Notes: a model not told the origin generated them from the letters alone. Shown: positions 26,167 to 35,603, numbered from the stretch's first letter. The stretch is 64,000 nt of DNA from Companilactobacillus nantensis DSM 16982 (GCF_001435815.1 NZ_AZFV01000001.1:157175-221174); one strand, 5' to 3'. Numbers and translations are program-made.

Positions 26167-27057
26167 TTAGTTTTGACTAATTTTACCAACACTCTGCTTA
26201 TTTTTCCGTCCATTTTGTGGGACCTGTTGCCTATCCAAAATATAACGATTGATCAAATCAATAATCTGATCATTTTGTGGCAAATCTGAATGTTGTGCAT
26301 CTGAACCAGAAACTGAGATGGTCGTAAAATGTTTAACTTGACCTTGATAAATATACTTCCCAGCTACCACGCTCCCTAACGGAACTAAGCCATCTGAATT
26401 ATACGTTTGTGTTCCGGCAACGACATAAACATCCAAGCTTTTTGGCAGATTTTTACGATCGGCAATAAAGTCAGATAGCATCTGTGTCTTATGTTCAACA
26501 GATTTTTCATTAAAGTTATATGGCGAGCCAATTGTCATAAGACGTTTAATCGTAATTTTTGATGAGTAGCTACTATAATAATTTTCCAAAAAAACTGTAT
26601 AAATCAAGCCACCATTGGAATGACCGATAGCCTTAAAATTATTAAATCTATATTCAGAAGTTAGCGCTTTAAAAGCAATGTTAAACCGCCGCGCTTGTTG
26701 TTTAATATTGCTATAACCATCATGATTATTTTCAAATCCAACCACAATAATTGGTTCATTGTCACCTTGTCGAATTTGACCTGAAACATGCAGTTTATCA
26801 TCATTCGTCACACGTACTTTTAACAAACTGTGTTGATTTTTGAGACTTTTACCCTTATTTAGTTTCTTGACCAAAGTGTCAAAACGATTAACTGTCGCTG
26901 AACTTCCGGGAATCATAATTACTGGCGACATCTTTGAATTATGCCACTTCATTAAATCATCAACGTTGTTGCGTGACCACTGTAGCGACATCACAATCAA
27001 TATGATCGAAATGATTACTCCAGTAGCAGCCCATATCCACTTATTAAATTTCTTCAT
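26167..27057 (-). CDS. DUF915 alpha/beta hydrolase, membrane-anchored
   Basis: 296 aa. One N-terminal hydrophobic helix (WIWAATGVIISIILIV) anchors it, then MSPVIMIPGSSATVNRFD, a Ser nucleophile in AIGHSNGGLIYTVF (GHSxG), and His in DAQHSDLP near the C-terminus, the DUF915 (PF06028) pattern. These are cell-surface esterase/lipase-like proteins. Start at ATG 27057 with AGGTG 6 nt before; it overlaps the EIIC gene by 14 bp, so both are coupled. Paralogue at 43403. Confidence 0.85.
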   Translation of the reverse strand: MKKFNKWIWAATGVIISIILIVMSLQWSRNNVDDLMKWHNSKMSPVIMIPGSSATVNRFDTLVKKLNKGKSLKNQHSLLKVRVTNDDKLHVSGQIRQGDNEPIIVVGFENNHDGYSNIKQQARRFNIAFKALTSEYRFNNFKAIGHSNGGLIYTVFLENYYSSYSSKITIKRLMTIGSPYNFNEKSVEHKTQMLSDFIADRKNLPKSLDVYVVAGTQTYNSDGLVPLGSVVAGKYIYQGQVKHFTTISVSGSDAQHSDLPQNDQIIDLINRYILDRQQVPQNGRKNKQSVGKISQN

Positions 27058-28285
27058 CAGCGACACCTGCTTCTTCGATAATTTGATCGGCTAGCTTGAC
27101 GAAAGGCATGTAAATTAAAACATCTAGGACAATTAAAACCACCCCGAAAATCAATGCCAACCAGTTACCATTAGTCCCAATGAAAGCAATTAATGGCCCC
27201 GGAGTCCCTGCAGGTACTGGATAAGCAGCAGCCGGAATCCATCGCAAAGCCAATAACCCTGCTGCTAAAATCATATTAACCAATGGGGCCAACAAAAATG
27301 GAATCAAGTAAATCGGATTAAATAATATCGGAATCCCTAACATCATTGCATAATTATTATTAAAAATTGCTGGAAAAATTGACCATTTGGAAACACGTCG
27401 ATTATTAACTTTCTTCGAGAACAATAAGATCGCAATTATAAAGGCTAAAACAACTCCAGTTCCACCAAAGTTAGCAAAACTATGATAAAGCGTTGTATCC
27501 GTAAATTTAAATGGGACGTTCCAAGCCGAACCAGCTTTCAAAGCCGCGTTCATATTGGCTAAGGAAGCATTGTCACCAAATGATGGGCTATTGGTAAATG
27601 GTCCTCCGAATGCCATCCATGATAATAAATTTGTTAATAATCCCATACCCAAAACATATAACAACGCATTTATCTGTGTATGTTGTGTGACAAAACTAGC
27701 GACATATGTGGGAATTTCTAAGCGTCCAACTAGACCTAATATCATATTAATAATTGCTGATAAAACAATCACCACCGCGACTGGTTTAATTAGTTGAAAT
27801 AGCTCATCTTTTTTGACATCGACTAGTTTAACCATAATTCGACCGCAAACATAGCCCACGATTAAAGAAATCAACATCCCTTCTGACATCAATCTCGGAC
27901 TGAAATTTGGCATTCCCGAATCACTTAATTGAAACGAAATAATCAAAAATGAAAGCAATCCCACTGCCCCGGCAGCAGCTGACTTTCGACCATAAACTTT
28001 GGCCGTGTAATAAGCTGCTCCAAAAGCTCCATATAAAGCAATCATATCAATCGTACAATGAAAGATACTGCCCATAATCCAAGCCAAATCCCGATTATAA
28101 GGCAGCCACTTAGTAATTTTAAACAGCGTTGCCATAAATCCCGTTGGTGTCAAAAAGGCCCCCTTGATAACTTCCGCAAAACTCCCTAGTAACATAATCG
28201 GAAACATCATTTTTAAAGTATCACGCAAAATCAGCATCATCTTACTGCTGTAAAACCGTATCGAGATATTCAGTAATTTATTCAT
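27044..28285 (-). CDS. PTS system EIIC component (lactose/cellobiose-type), orphan
   Basis: 413-aa polytopic protein. Family pattern: ISIRFYSSKMMLILRDTLKMMFPIMLLGSF at the N-terminus, a large loop with NSPSFGDNASLANM, and NPIYLIPFLLAPLVNMI near the C-terminus, as in the sugar permeases of the lactose/cellobiose PTS family. No EIIA or EIIB domain is fused or adjacent, so phosphate must come from components elsewhere, or the protein works without phosphorylation. GAGGAG lies about 10 nt before ATG 28285. Coupled to the DUF915 hydrolase. Confidence 0.82.
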   Translation of the reverse strand: MNKLLNISIRFYSSKMMLILRDTLKMMFPIMLLGSFAEVIKGAFLTPTGFMATLFKITKWLPYNRDLAWIMGSIFHCTIDMIALYGAFGAAYYTAKVYGRKSAAAGAVGLLSFLIISFQLSDSGMPNFSPRLMSEGMLISLIVGYVCGRIMVKLVDVKKDELFQLIKPVAVVIVLSAIINMILGLVGRLEIPTYVASFVTQHTQINALLYVLGMGLLTNLLSWMAFGGPFTNSPSFGDNASLANMNAALKAGSAWNVPFKFTDTTLYHSFANFGGTGVVLAFIIAILLFSKKVNNRRVSKWSIFPAIFNNNYAMMLGIPILFNPIYLIPFLLAPLVNMILAAGLLALRWIPAAAYPVPAGTPGPLIAFIGTNGNWLALIFGVVLIVLDVLIYMPFVKLADQIIEEAGVADEEI

Positions 28286-28422
28286 ATCCCAGAATCTCCT
28301 CAATTTTTAATTCAATTTACTGTAGAATTTTTTCGACAAAAAAATACAACCATCAGGTATTTAAATATCCCTTCTGATTGTACATGTCTTATGAAAAAAT
28401 AGAATTCTTTTTAACGTAATAT

Positions 28423-29040
28423 TTAGAAACCTTTGAACAAAATATTACCTTGGCTGACAAGTGTATCAACTTGCAATAGCTTAGTCTTTCTATCAGTAAC
28501 TGGTTCGAAAACAGTTGGATCTAAAAGTGGCACTTCCATACCATCCAACAGCTCCAAACTAAGCCATTGTTGTTGGGTCTCATCGACTGCTGCCAAATAA
28601 TAAGTCACAGACTCGTTGGCACTGGATAAATCATTTAGTATCTTCTCGATAGTCTGATTATCTGCCCTAAAAGTCGTTAATTTCAACAAATAATCATTTT
28701 TACCACGGATTGTCATATCGTCCTGATTTGTTTTGATATATTTAGGAAGTAATTCCTGAAGACTTTTATCTGTCACTGCCTGTTGTGCCACTTGTCCATA
28801 AGCCTTAAATTGTGATGAATTTGCATGAACTTGATAAGCTGCTTCATTTTTATAAAGTTCAAAAACAAAGTTATCAATGCCCTTTTCATCTAAGTGAGTC
28901 GCATACATTGCCAGTGTCCCGGGTTCATTTTGATGTGAAGTTAATAGATTATTTACGCCCGCTTTAAGGAATGCTTCTCGTTTTTCTGCGGCAATTGTTA
29001 ATTGATACATTCGAAAGATTGGTGTTTCAATTAATTTCAT
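28423..29040 (-). CDS. antibiotic biosynthesis monooxygenase (ABM) domain protein
   Basis: 205 aa. The N-terminal 100 residues follow the dimeric alpha+beta ABM fold: MYQLTIAAEKREAFLKA, NEPGTLAMYA, NFVFELYKNEAAYQVH. The second half repeats a degenerate version (VTYYLAA...). ABM proteins are small quinol- or heme-related oxygenases, often in stress operons. Third gene of an operon with an acetyltransferase and an aldo-keto reductase. Confidence 0.78.
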   Translation of the reverse strand: MKLIETPIFRMYQLTIAAEKREAFLKAGVNNLLTSHQNEPGTLAMYATHLDEKGIDNFVFELYKNEAAYQVHANSSQFKAYGQVAQQAVTDKSLQELLPKYIKTNQDDMTIRGKNDYLLKLTTFRADNQTIEKILNDLSSANESVTYYLAAVDETQQQWLSLELLDGMEVPLLDPTVFEPVTDRKTKLLQVDTLVSQGNILFKGF

Positions 29041-29052
29041 CTTTACACGACC

Positions 29053-29640
29053 TTATTGTAATGGTTTTAACTGCTCAATCACTTTTGCTGGAACACCACC
29101 GACAACACTATTATCAGGCACATCTTTCACAACAACTGCTCCGGAACCAACGATAACGTTATTACCAATATGAACACCGCCAATGACTGTCACATTGCCA
29201 CCAATCCAGACATCATTCCCGACAGAAATTGATTTAGTATAAGTAATCAAATAACGGCTGCCATCAGCTCTTGTTCCGAAACGTTTGGTTGCGTCTAATG
29301 AATGCTGACCACAGTAGAACTTGGTATCTGGAGCCACAATCACTCGATCACCGAAGGTAATTAAATTAGAATCTTGGAAGAAACAGTTTCCATTAATAAA
29401 GTCATCATTTCCAAAACTAATATGCTTTCCATAAATAGCCTCAAAATGGCCATTAATCGTCAATCCTTGTCCAACTTTATTAAATAATTGCTTAATAATA
29501 TCATTTTTCTGAGATAAGTCCGTTGTCTGATTAAGTTGTCCAATTAGCTTGCGACCGTTACTCAACATATTTTGTAGCTCAGGATCACGATAATCATAAT
29601 CTTGTCCCGCTAAAAGTTTTTCGTGTTCAGTCATTGTCAT
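29053..29640 (-). CDS. maltose/galactoside O-acetyltransferase family (left-handed beta-helix)
   Basis: 195 aa. Starts TEHEKLLAGQDYDYRDPEL, the Maa/LacA lead sequence; the hexapeptide repeats (IGGNVTVIGGVHIGNNVIVGSGAVVVKDVPD) form the left-handed beta-helix, and the His in FYCGQHSLD is the catalytic site. Transfers acetyl from acetyl-CoA to sugars. GGAGG lies 7 nt before the ATG. 12 nt from the ABM gene and 16 nt from the reductase gene, in one operon divergent from a LysR regulator. Confidence 0.85.
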   Translation of the reverse strand: MTMTEHEKLLAGQDYDYRDPELQNMLSNGRKLIGQLNQTTDLSQKNDIIKQLFNKVGQGLTINGHFEAIYGKHISFGNDDFINGNCFFQDSNLITFGDRVIVAPDTKFYCGQHSLDATKRFGTRADGSRYLITYTKSISVGNDVWIGGNVTVIGGVHIGNNVIVGSGAVVVKDVPDNSVVGGVPAKVIEQLKPLQ

Positions 29641-29656
29641 AACAATTCCTCCAATT

Positions 29657-30520
29657 TTAGTAATCTAATCCTTCATCAATTAAATCCATATAATGCTGTG
29701 TAGCACATAAAGAATGCCGATTAGGTGAAAGCCAGTTATTTTTATTTAAATTTGCCAGTTGATTCATTTCCTTGGGCGTTAAATTAAAATCCCAAATTTC
29801 TAAATTGGCTTGCATATGTTGACATTGAGCAGCCTTGGGAATTATCACGGCACCAAGTTGCACCAAATAACGCAGTAAAACTTGGGCACTAGTTTTATGA
29901 TACCTTTCTGCAATTTGTAAAACAGCCGGTTCTTGTAAAATTGCACCACTGGTTTCTCCAAGTGGTGCCCACGCCTCAGTTACTATGCCTCGTTCATTTT
30001 GAAACTTACGTAAAGCAGTCTGCTGTTGATATAAGTTTAATTCAACTTGATTGACAGCCGGAGTAATTTTCATTTGATGCGATAAATCTAACAATTGTCC
30101 AGCATCAAAATTAGAGACACCAATTGACTTAACTTTACCAGCAGCTACTAATTTTTCCAAATCCCGATATGCGCCATAGTAATCACCATAAGGTTCGTGC
30201 AATAAAACTAAATCCAAATAATCTAAGCCTAATCGCTGCAATGAATTATCAACTGATTGAGCAGTAATTTTATCACCAAAAAATGGTAACCAAACCTTGG
30301 TCGTTACAAATATATCTGCCCGAGGTACGGTTGTCTCCTGTAATGCTGCCCCAACAGCTCTTTCATTCCGATAAACTTGAGCAGTATCAATCAGACGATA
30401 TCCGGCATTCAATGCATTCAAAACTGCGGTTTTGCACGTTTCAAAATCAGTTATTTGAAATGTTCCAAAACCTTCTTGTGGTATTTTTTGACCATTATTT
30501 AATTGAATCGTTGGAATCAT
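29657..30520 (-). CDS. aldo-keto reductase
   Basis: 287-aa (alpha/beta)8 NADPH-dependent oxidoreductase. Catalytic tetrad visible: Asp and Tyr in RLIDTAQVYRNE, Lys in VTTKVW, His in LLHEPYG; SIGVSNF and the nicotinamide-binding IPKAA are also present. Most similar in pattern to YvgN/2,5-diketo-gluconate reductase types, which detoxify methylglyoxal and other carbonyls. First gene of the operon controlled by the divergent LysR gene. Confidence 0.87.
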   Translation of the reverse strand: MIPTIQLNNGQKIPQEGFGTFQITDFETCKTAVLNALNAGYRLIDTAQVYRNERAVGAALQETTVPRADIFVTTKVWLPFFGDKITAQSVDNSLQRLGLDYLDLVLLHEPYGDYYGAYRDLEKLVAAGKVKSIGVSNFDAGQLLDLSHQMKITPAVNQVELNLYQQQTALRKFQNERGIVTEAWAPLGETSGAILQEPAVLQIAERYHKTSAQVLLRYLVQLGAVIIPKAAQCQHMQANLEIWDFNLTPKEMNQLANLNKNNWLSPNRHSLCATQHYMDLIDEGLDY

Positions 30521-30637
30521 TTTCTTACTCCCCTCATGCTCTTAACACTATCTATCATAAAACCACCAGATTTCCATGTAAAAGACTTATAATGGATATA
30601 CATTGATACCCAAATTGTATTAAGTGGAGGAATAATT

Positions 30638-31522
30638 ATGGAGACAAGAATTCTCAAATATTTTTTAACCATTGCCAAAATTGGTACCGTTTCAGCAGCG
30701 GCTCGGGAACTCCATGCTGCTCAACCAACTCTCAGTCGACAGATTCAACAGTTGGAATCACAATTGGGAACACCTCTTTTTATTCGCGAACGCCATCGAA
30801 TGGTTTTGACTAAAGCTGGTTTAGCATATCAACTCCACGTTCAACAAATTTTATTGGAATTAGAACGTGCTAATCAATTAGTCCGTAACATTAATAATGA
30901 TGAACTCACTGGAACCATTGATATTGGCTGTGTTGAATCAGCCGTCACCAGATTTTTAACTCCAAAAATCAGTCAATTTCATCAAGAAAATCCTAATGTT
31001 ATTTTTAATATATATGACGCTTTTGGTACTGCTATTAAAGAAAGATTAGATCAAGGATTGCTTGAAGTAGGATTTGTCTCGACTCCAATTGATACAGCTA
31101 AGTATCACTATTTAAAGTTACCAATTCAAGACTTATGGGGCGTAGTTGTAAATGAAAGTAGTCATTTATTTCAACAATCAACTGTTTCCATGGAAGATTT
31201 AAAGGATATTCCTGTTATTATTCCACATCGACAATTAGTCAGAGATGACTTGTCCGATTGGTTACAAAAATCAGGCGTTTCCTTGAATGTTGTTGCTGAA
31301 TATAATTTATTGACAAATGTTATTTATTTAACAAAAGCAGATTTAGGTACATTAATTTGTATTAAAGGCGTTGAATTACCGGCTGACAGTCACTTGAAAT
31401 TCATCCCCTTTGAACCGCAACATCTTTTGAACCACTTCTTAATCTGGCGTAAAGGTACCGCTCTCAGTGAACCCGCTCAGGCACTCATTAATTTTATAAA
31501 GGGACAATTATCAGTCCAATAA
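30638..31522 (+). CDS. LysR-family transcriptional regulator
   Basis: 294 aa: helix-turn-helix ISAAARELHAAQPTLSRQIQQLE-like N-terminus (here TVSAAAREL and QPTLSRQIQQLE) and the effector-binding domain. Divergent from the reductase operon, which it probably activates. GGAGG 9 nt before ATG. Different subgroup from the two LysR paralogues at 17942 and 38850. Confidence 0.88.
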   Translation: METRILKYFLTIAKIGTVSAAARELHAAQPTLSRQIQQLESQLGTPLFIRERHRMVLTKAGLAYQLHVQQILLELERANQLVRNINNDELTGTIDIGCVESAVTRFLTPKISQFHQENPNVIFNIYDAFGTAIKERLDQGLLEVGFVSTPIDTAKYHYLKLPIQDLWGVVVNESSHLFQQSTVSMEDLKDIPVIIPHRQLVRDDLSDWLQKSGVSLNVVAEYNLLTNVIYLTKADLGTLICIKGVELPADSHLKFIPFEPQHLLNHFLIWRKGTALSEPAQALINFIKGQLSVQ

Positions 31523-31527
31523 AAAAA

Positions 31528-31553
31528 CTTAGGCTAACTGCAATTGGCCTAAG
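31528..31553 (+). terminator. terminator after lysR
   Basis: CTTAGGCTAA...TTGGCCTAAG hairpin with T-run. Confidence 0.8.
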
Positions 31554-31571
31554 ATTTTTTACTTAGAATTA

Positions 31572-31838
31572 TCAAATATTGCCATCATCAAACAATCTTT
31601 CCTTACCTACTGGTTTTAATTCCATTAGTTCTGGATTCTTCAAGTCAGCTTGAAAATCATGATTTTTAAATTCTTCAGATTCAAATATATTTACATGTTT
31701 TTTATTAATCGGAGTATAGATAATTGTTCCATCCACATTTTCAGCGACAGAATATTCTTGCCCGACTTGATCTTCTTTAAAAGGAACTGGCAAAACAAGT
31801 TTTCCGTTTAATTGCTCTAGTTTAACTTTTTTATCCAT
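31572..31838 (-). CDS. MazE/PemI-like antitoxin, orphan
   Basis: 88 aa, acidic. The N-terminal half LNGKLVLPVPFKEDQVGQEYSV...DGTIIYTPI resembles the swapped-hairpin AbrB/MazE fold, followed by an acidic tail (IFESEEFKNHDFQAD) like that of PemI antitoxins, which wraps a MazF/PemK toxin. No toxin gene is adjacent: the neighbours are a LysR gene and LtrA. It may be an orphan antitoxin or a relic. Terminator of the lysR gene lies between. Confidence 0.5.
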   Translation of the reverse strand: MDKKVKLEQLNGKLVLPVPFKEDQVGQEYSVAENVDGTIIYTPINKKHVNIFESEEFKNHDFQADLKNPELMELKPVGKERLFDDGNI

Positions 31839-31945
31839 GACAACGTCTCCATTATTTTGATAAGTACTCCATTATACTGTTTTTAATTTTATTTATACGA
31901 CAGAAAATATATAATTTAGCTATCAAATACTAGGATGTGTTTATT

Positions 31946-33061
31946 ATGAACAAGTTAATCCCTAAGAAGGTTGAATTAACTGAATTGTTTTATGATTTAG
32001 TTTTCGTCTATGCTGTTTCGAAATTGACCGGTTTACTCAGTCACATACCTGAAGGCTCGTCTTTCTTGCAGCAATTCGTTATTTTCTCAATTGTGCTGAT
32101 TGTTTTCATTAATACGTGGATGGTTGAAACTGTCTTTACGAATCGATATGGACGAAATTCAATTGTGAATATTTTATTTTTCATGTTGGATATGGCAATT
32201 GTTTTGTTTATGTCAAATAATTTCAACGGTAGTATCCAACAGTGGTTCCGCCCTTTTACACTTGCAGCAGCAATCTTATCGGGTACTTTGGTACTTCAAT
32301 ATTCATTAGTCAATTTACGAACGACCAATGCGGTTGATAAACGTCTGACTCGTTTATTCATTATGATTCTTTCACTAAGATCAGCCTTTTTACTAGTTGG
32401 TGCTCTTTTACCATTTAATATCGGCTTGTTTGTCGCTTTAATTGGGGTCTTAGCTAGTTGGATTTTACCAGGTATCTTCACCTCCCACATGACAAATCGT
32501 GCTGTTAATTTTCCTCATCTTTTGGAACGTTTGACAGCTCTGATTATTATTAGTTTCGGTGAAACTATTGTCGACATTGCTGATTATTTTAAAATTAATG
32601 AATTTGATATTTATTCAATTTTGATTTTTCTAATTATTTGTGCACTATTTATGGTTTATATTACGCAATTTGACCACTATATTGACGAAAATAAGGCTAA
32701 CCAAACTGGCAACCGTTTAATTTATCTGCATTACCCAATTCTTTTTGGTATTAGCTTGATAACTGTTTCATTAGATTTTATTGGTGAAAATGAATTGTCA
32801 AAACCAACCGCAATTGCCATTCTCTATGCTGGCTTAATTCTCTTTTACTTAGGAATTTTCTTAGCGGACTTTTACAATAAAGCAGAAATCAAAAAAGAAC
32901 GTCACGTTCAATTGATTTTCATCTTTTCAACTTTATTTGGTCTAATTATCTGCAACTTTTTCCCAACATTTGAAGGTATCGTCACTATCACTACAATCGT
33001 GACAATTGTTAATGCTTTCACCCTATCAGAAAGTATGGGTCGCCAAACTAGAACAAATTAA
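31946..33061 (+). CDS. ltrA: low temperature requirement A (LtrA) family protein
   Basis: 371-aa protein with about ten membrane helices. The N-terminal VELTELFYDLVFVYAVSKLT is the LtrA signature (ELFFDLVFV). Family members are needed for growth at low temperature in Listeria; the mechanism is unknown. Start taken at ATG 31946 with AGGA 10 nt upstream; the GTG at 31937 is too close to it. Confidence 0.82.
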   Translation: MNKLIPKKVELTELFYDLVFVYAVSKLTGLLSHIPEGSSFLQQFVIFSIVLIVFINTWMVETVFTNRYGRNSIVNILFFMLDMAIVLFMSNNFNGSIQQWFRPFTLAAAILSGTLVLQYSLVNLRTTNAVDKRLTRLFIMILSLRSAFLLVGALLPFNIGLFVALIGVLASWILPGIFTSHMTNRAVNFPHLLERLTALIIISFGETIVDIADYFKINEFDIYSILIFLIICALFMVYITQFDHYIDENKANQTGNRLIYLHYPILFGISLITVSLDFIGENELSKPTAIAILYAGLILFYLGIFLADFYNKAEIKKERHVQLIFIFSTLFGLIICNFFPTFEGIVTITTIVTIVNAFTLSESMGRQTRTN

Positions 33062-33083
33062 TTCCGCTTTCTATCATTAAGAT

Positions 33084-33125
33084 AAATAGCTCCAGCAATC
33101 CGATTTTGGATTGCTGGAGCTATTT
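33084..33125. terminator. bidirectional terminator
   Basis: AAATAGCTCCAGCAATCC...GGATTGCTGGAGCTATTT, near-perfect, between convergent genes. Similar in sequence to the hairpin at 8485-8526. Confidence 0.87.
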
Positions 33126-33174
33126 GTTTCAAGTGAGAAAAGCAACGAAAATACCCATCATTATGATTAATTTT

Positions 33175-34149
33175 TTATAATTTTTTCTCTGTCATTTTTA
33201 AAACAATCTTTTTCCCTTGTGTCTGACCTTCAGCCAAAAGTTTTTGGGCATCTGCAGCCTTTTCCATTGGTAATTGAAGAACTTCATCATTTAGCAATTT
33301 TCCAGCCGCAAAACTTTGATTCAACAAAGAACCAGCTTTTTGTAATTGCGGTAACGTCGCATGACTAATGACAAAGCCCTTGATTGACTTTGTACTAGTA
33401 TACATTTGACTCACATTAAAGGTGAATTGATTCGATTTTGGAGCCGTGATTAACCCAACTTGACCGCGGAGATTTAATTTATCTAAATTATCCTGTAAAT
33501 CAACCTTCCCTGAAGTGTCAACGATATAGTCAAAGTTATCTGGAATTTCTAATACTGGTTGGTGGTAATCATTGGTTGATTGAACACCATTTTGACTTAA
33601 TTTTTCGAAATCTCTTTTATTACTAGTCGTCGAAACAACTAATCCCAAGGATTTTGCCAATGATACCAGCTTCAAACCAACATGACCGGCTGCACCTTCA
33701 ATCAAAATATGATGACCTTCTTCTACTTGCAAAATATCATCCAATAAAATTGCGGCCGTTGCTGATGAATGAACTGAAGCGACTAGTTTGATTGGATCAA
33801 CACCACTTGGTACTTCAAAGAGTCTTTCAGATGGTATAGCAACCAATTCACTCGTTGTTCCTTGGCGACCGTCATAGCCCATACTGTTAGTCCAAACTAA
33901 ATCACCAATACGAAAATCTTTAACATTGGCTCCAACTTTGACCACGGTTCCAACGGCGTCACGACCAATCACAAATGGAAAAACAAGTTCAGTTTTAAAA
34001 CCACCAGCGCGAACAAATGTATCAACAAAGTTAACTGATGCTGCGATTGTTTTTACCAACACCTCAGTCTCCTTAATTACAGGAATTGGTAATTCACCAA
34101 CTTTGATTTCGTCTATTCCACCGGTTTGCTCAATATATGCAGCACGCAT
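33175..34149 (-). CDS. NADPH:quinone oxidoreductase-like medium-chain dehydrogenase
   Basis: 324 aa. GroES-like N-terminus (GRDAVGTVVKVGANVKDFRIGDLV) and a Rossmann domain with EGAAGHVGLKLVSLAKSLG, typical of zinc-independent QOR/Zeta-crystallin proteins. Reduces quinones or enones. Its ATG lies 2 nt after the stop codon of the Cys-rich peptide gene, with no clear ribosome site of its own, so translation is coupled. Third gene of the arsC operon. Confidence 0.83.
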   Translation of the reverse strand: MRAAYIEQTGGIDEIKVGELPIPVIKETEVLVKTIAASVNFVDTFVRAGGFKTELVFPFVIGRDAVGTVVKVGANVKDFRIGDLVWTNSMGYDGRQGTTSELVAIPSERLFEVPSGVDPIKLVASVHSSATAAILLDDILQVEEGHHILIEGAAGHVGLKLVSLAKSLGLVVSTTSNKRDFEKLSQNGVQSTNDYHQPVLEIPDNFDYIVDTSGKVDLQDNLDKLNLRGQVGLITAPKSNQFTFNVSQMYTSTKSIKGFVISHATLPQLQKAGSLLNQSFAAGKLLNDEVLQLPMEKAADAQKLLAEGQTQGKKIVLKMTEKKL

Positions 34150-34151
34150 CG

Positions 34152-34301
34152 TTATTTTTTAACTCCACAGTAACCATTGCATGCACACTTTTCATCATCC
34201 AACATTGGGCAATGACAAATACCATCGTCACTGGCACAATGGCAACCATCATGACAAGTCATTCCAGCATGGCAATATGGATTTTCATTTTTTTCAGACA
34301 T
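34152..34301 (-). CDS. small Cys/His-rich metal-binding peptide (metallothionein-like)
   Basis: 49-aa ORF with nine Cys (10, 16, 20, 22, 29, 31, 39, 41, 45) and four His (11, 17, 21, 30). Three CxC pairs (GCHC, ICHC, CAC) are spaced nine to ten residues apart, and a basic VKK tail ends it. This density of thiols indicates metal binding; the family is not one I recognise. It lies between arsC and the quinone oxidoreductase gene, in the same direction, and ends 2 nt before the latter. The ribosome site is weak (GAGAGAAG). Function in arsenic, cadmium or copper handling is inference. Confidence 0.75.
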   Translation of the reverse strand: MSEKNENPYCHAGMTCHDGCHCASDDGICHCPMLDDEKCACNGYCGVKK

Positions 34302-34379
34302 AGTTTTTCTTCTCTCTAATTAATATAGTAATTAAAAATATACTCATATTATATCGTCATGAGAAACACCTTTAAACCA

Positions 34380-34793
34380 TTATTTTAAACTTGAGGCTAA
34401 ATCGATTACTAAATCTTTAATTTGCTCACGAACTTGACGGAATACAACCATCTTTTCCGCTTCAGTACCCGTTGCTTGAGCTGGATCTGGCAGTGGCCAA
34501 TGTAATTTCTTCACACTTGGAGGAGTCATAGGACAACGATCCTTGGCATCCCCACAAAGTGTTACCACTAAATCACAATCATTTAAAAAATCAGTATCTA
34601 TTAACTTGGATTTATTGTGAGATAAATCGATATTAACTTCTGCCATTACCTTCACCGCCAAAGGATTAACACCGTGAGCTTCAATTCCCGCACTCTCAAC
34701 TTGCCAATCTTCACTAAAGGATTCTTTGGCAAAACCTTCTGCCATTTGACTACGACAAGAATTTCCCGTACAAATGAAATAAATTTTCCTCAT
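34380..34793 (-). CDS. arsC: arsenate reductase, thioredoxin-coupled (LMW-PTP fold)
   Basis: 137 aa. P-loop CTGNSCRS with catalytic Cys8, and the redox pair Cys80 and Cys87 in [14 protein letters not shown], the three-cysteine ArsC arrangement of the pI258/YqcM type; it reduces arsenate to arsenite with thioredoxin. No Shine-Dalgarno sequence is evident before ATG 34793. No ArsB pump is present, so arsenite must be exported or sequestered by something else. The peptide gene downstream may help. Confidence 0.88.
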   Translation of the reverse strand: MRKIYFICTGNSCRSQMAEGFAKESFSEDWQVESAGIEAHGVNPLAVKVMAEVNIDLSHNKSKLIDTDFLNDCDLVVTLCGDAKDRCPMTPPSVKKLHWPLPDPAQATGTEAEKMVVFRQVREQIKDLVIDLASSLK

Positions 34794-34987
34794 ATACTTA
34801 AATACCCCATTTACTTAATAGATAGATTATTGACCAATCAAACCGGTATTTCAATTAAATTCAGACCGTAAGCCAAATATTTGTACACTTGGCATAAATG
34901 ATGTATATTAAAAATTGTAATAAAGGTTTTGTACAAATCAATTTTGCGCAAGCTAATAAAATGTAGTATTAGAAAGGACCTTTAACC

Positions 34988-35398
34988 ATGAAAATCAATA
35001 TTAAACCAGAAGCACTCACATACTTAGAAAATAAAAACGTTCCAACAGATGCAACTATCATTCTCACAACTGATGATGGTTCAAATAAATACTCAAGTCT
35101 CGGTGGTAGCTGTGCTATCGGTGACAAGTTCCAACTTGTAATTTTGAAAGACGCTGATCCAAAATATACCGTTGAATTGGATAATGATGCCGGTTTTGAT
35201 TTAAGCACCTCCCCATCAGATGCTGATTTAATGACAAATGGATTAAACATTTCACTTTGGCACAATGCCCTAGCTTTGAAAGATAACAGTGGTATCTTAG
35301 ATGGTGCCCTCTCAGTTGTTGACTGGAGAAATGTTAAACCTGAAACGGCTGCTGAACGTCGTGAAAAGATGATTAGTTTAGGCGATAAAATTTGTTAA
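34988..35398 (+). CDS. HesB-like iron-sulfur cluster biosynthesis family protein
   Basis: 136 aa, beta-rich; residues MKINIKPEALTYLENK, GGSCAIGDKFQLVI and SLWHNALALKDN match the lactobacillal HesB/YadR-like subset. The three Cys residues of IscA/SufA scaffolds are not conserved: only one Cys (GGSC) in the core, so a role as cluster scaffold is doubtful. AGAAAGGACC precedes the ATG. Monocistronic with its own terminator. Confidence 0.72.
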   Translation: MKINIKPEALTYLENKNVPTDATIILTTDDGSNKYSSLGGSCAIGDKFQLVILKDADPKYTVELDNDAGFDLSTSPSDADLMTNGLNISLWHNALALKDNSGILDGALSVVDWRNVKPETAAERREKMISLGDKIC

Positions 35399-35406
35399 TA
35401 AATTGA

Positions 35407-35444
35407 AATAAGCTCTCAAGCAAATTACGGCTTGGGAGCTTATT
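35407..35444 (+). terminator. terminator after the HesB-like gene
   Basis: AATAAGCTCTCAAGC...GCTTGGGAGCTTATT with T-run. Confidence 0.85.
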
Positions 35445-35603
35445 TTTGTATCTATTCAACTAACGCCACGAAAATATTAGGATACTTAGATTTGTATATG
35501 ATATCTTCATATCTTCTTTGAAATACTGTACAGGTATTTTAATACACGTGTCAGCACCCATGAAATAAACATTTCTTCGATTATTGTAAATAAATATATA
35601 AAT

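Noticed and set aside
34137..34319. 60-aa plus-strand ORF over the Cys-rich peptide gene
   Set aside because: Shadow of the minus-strand peptide, whose frame, operon position and coupling to the QOR gene are better supported.
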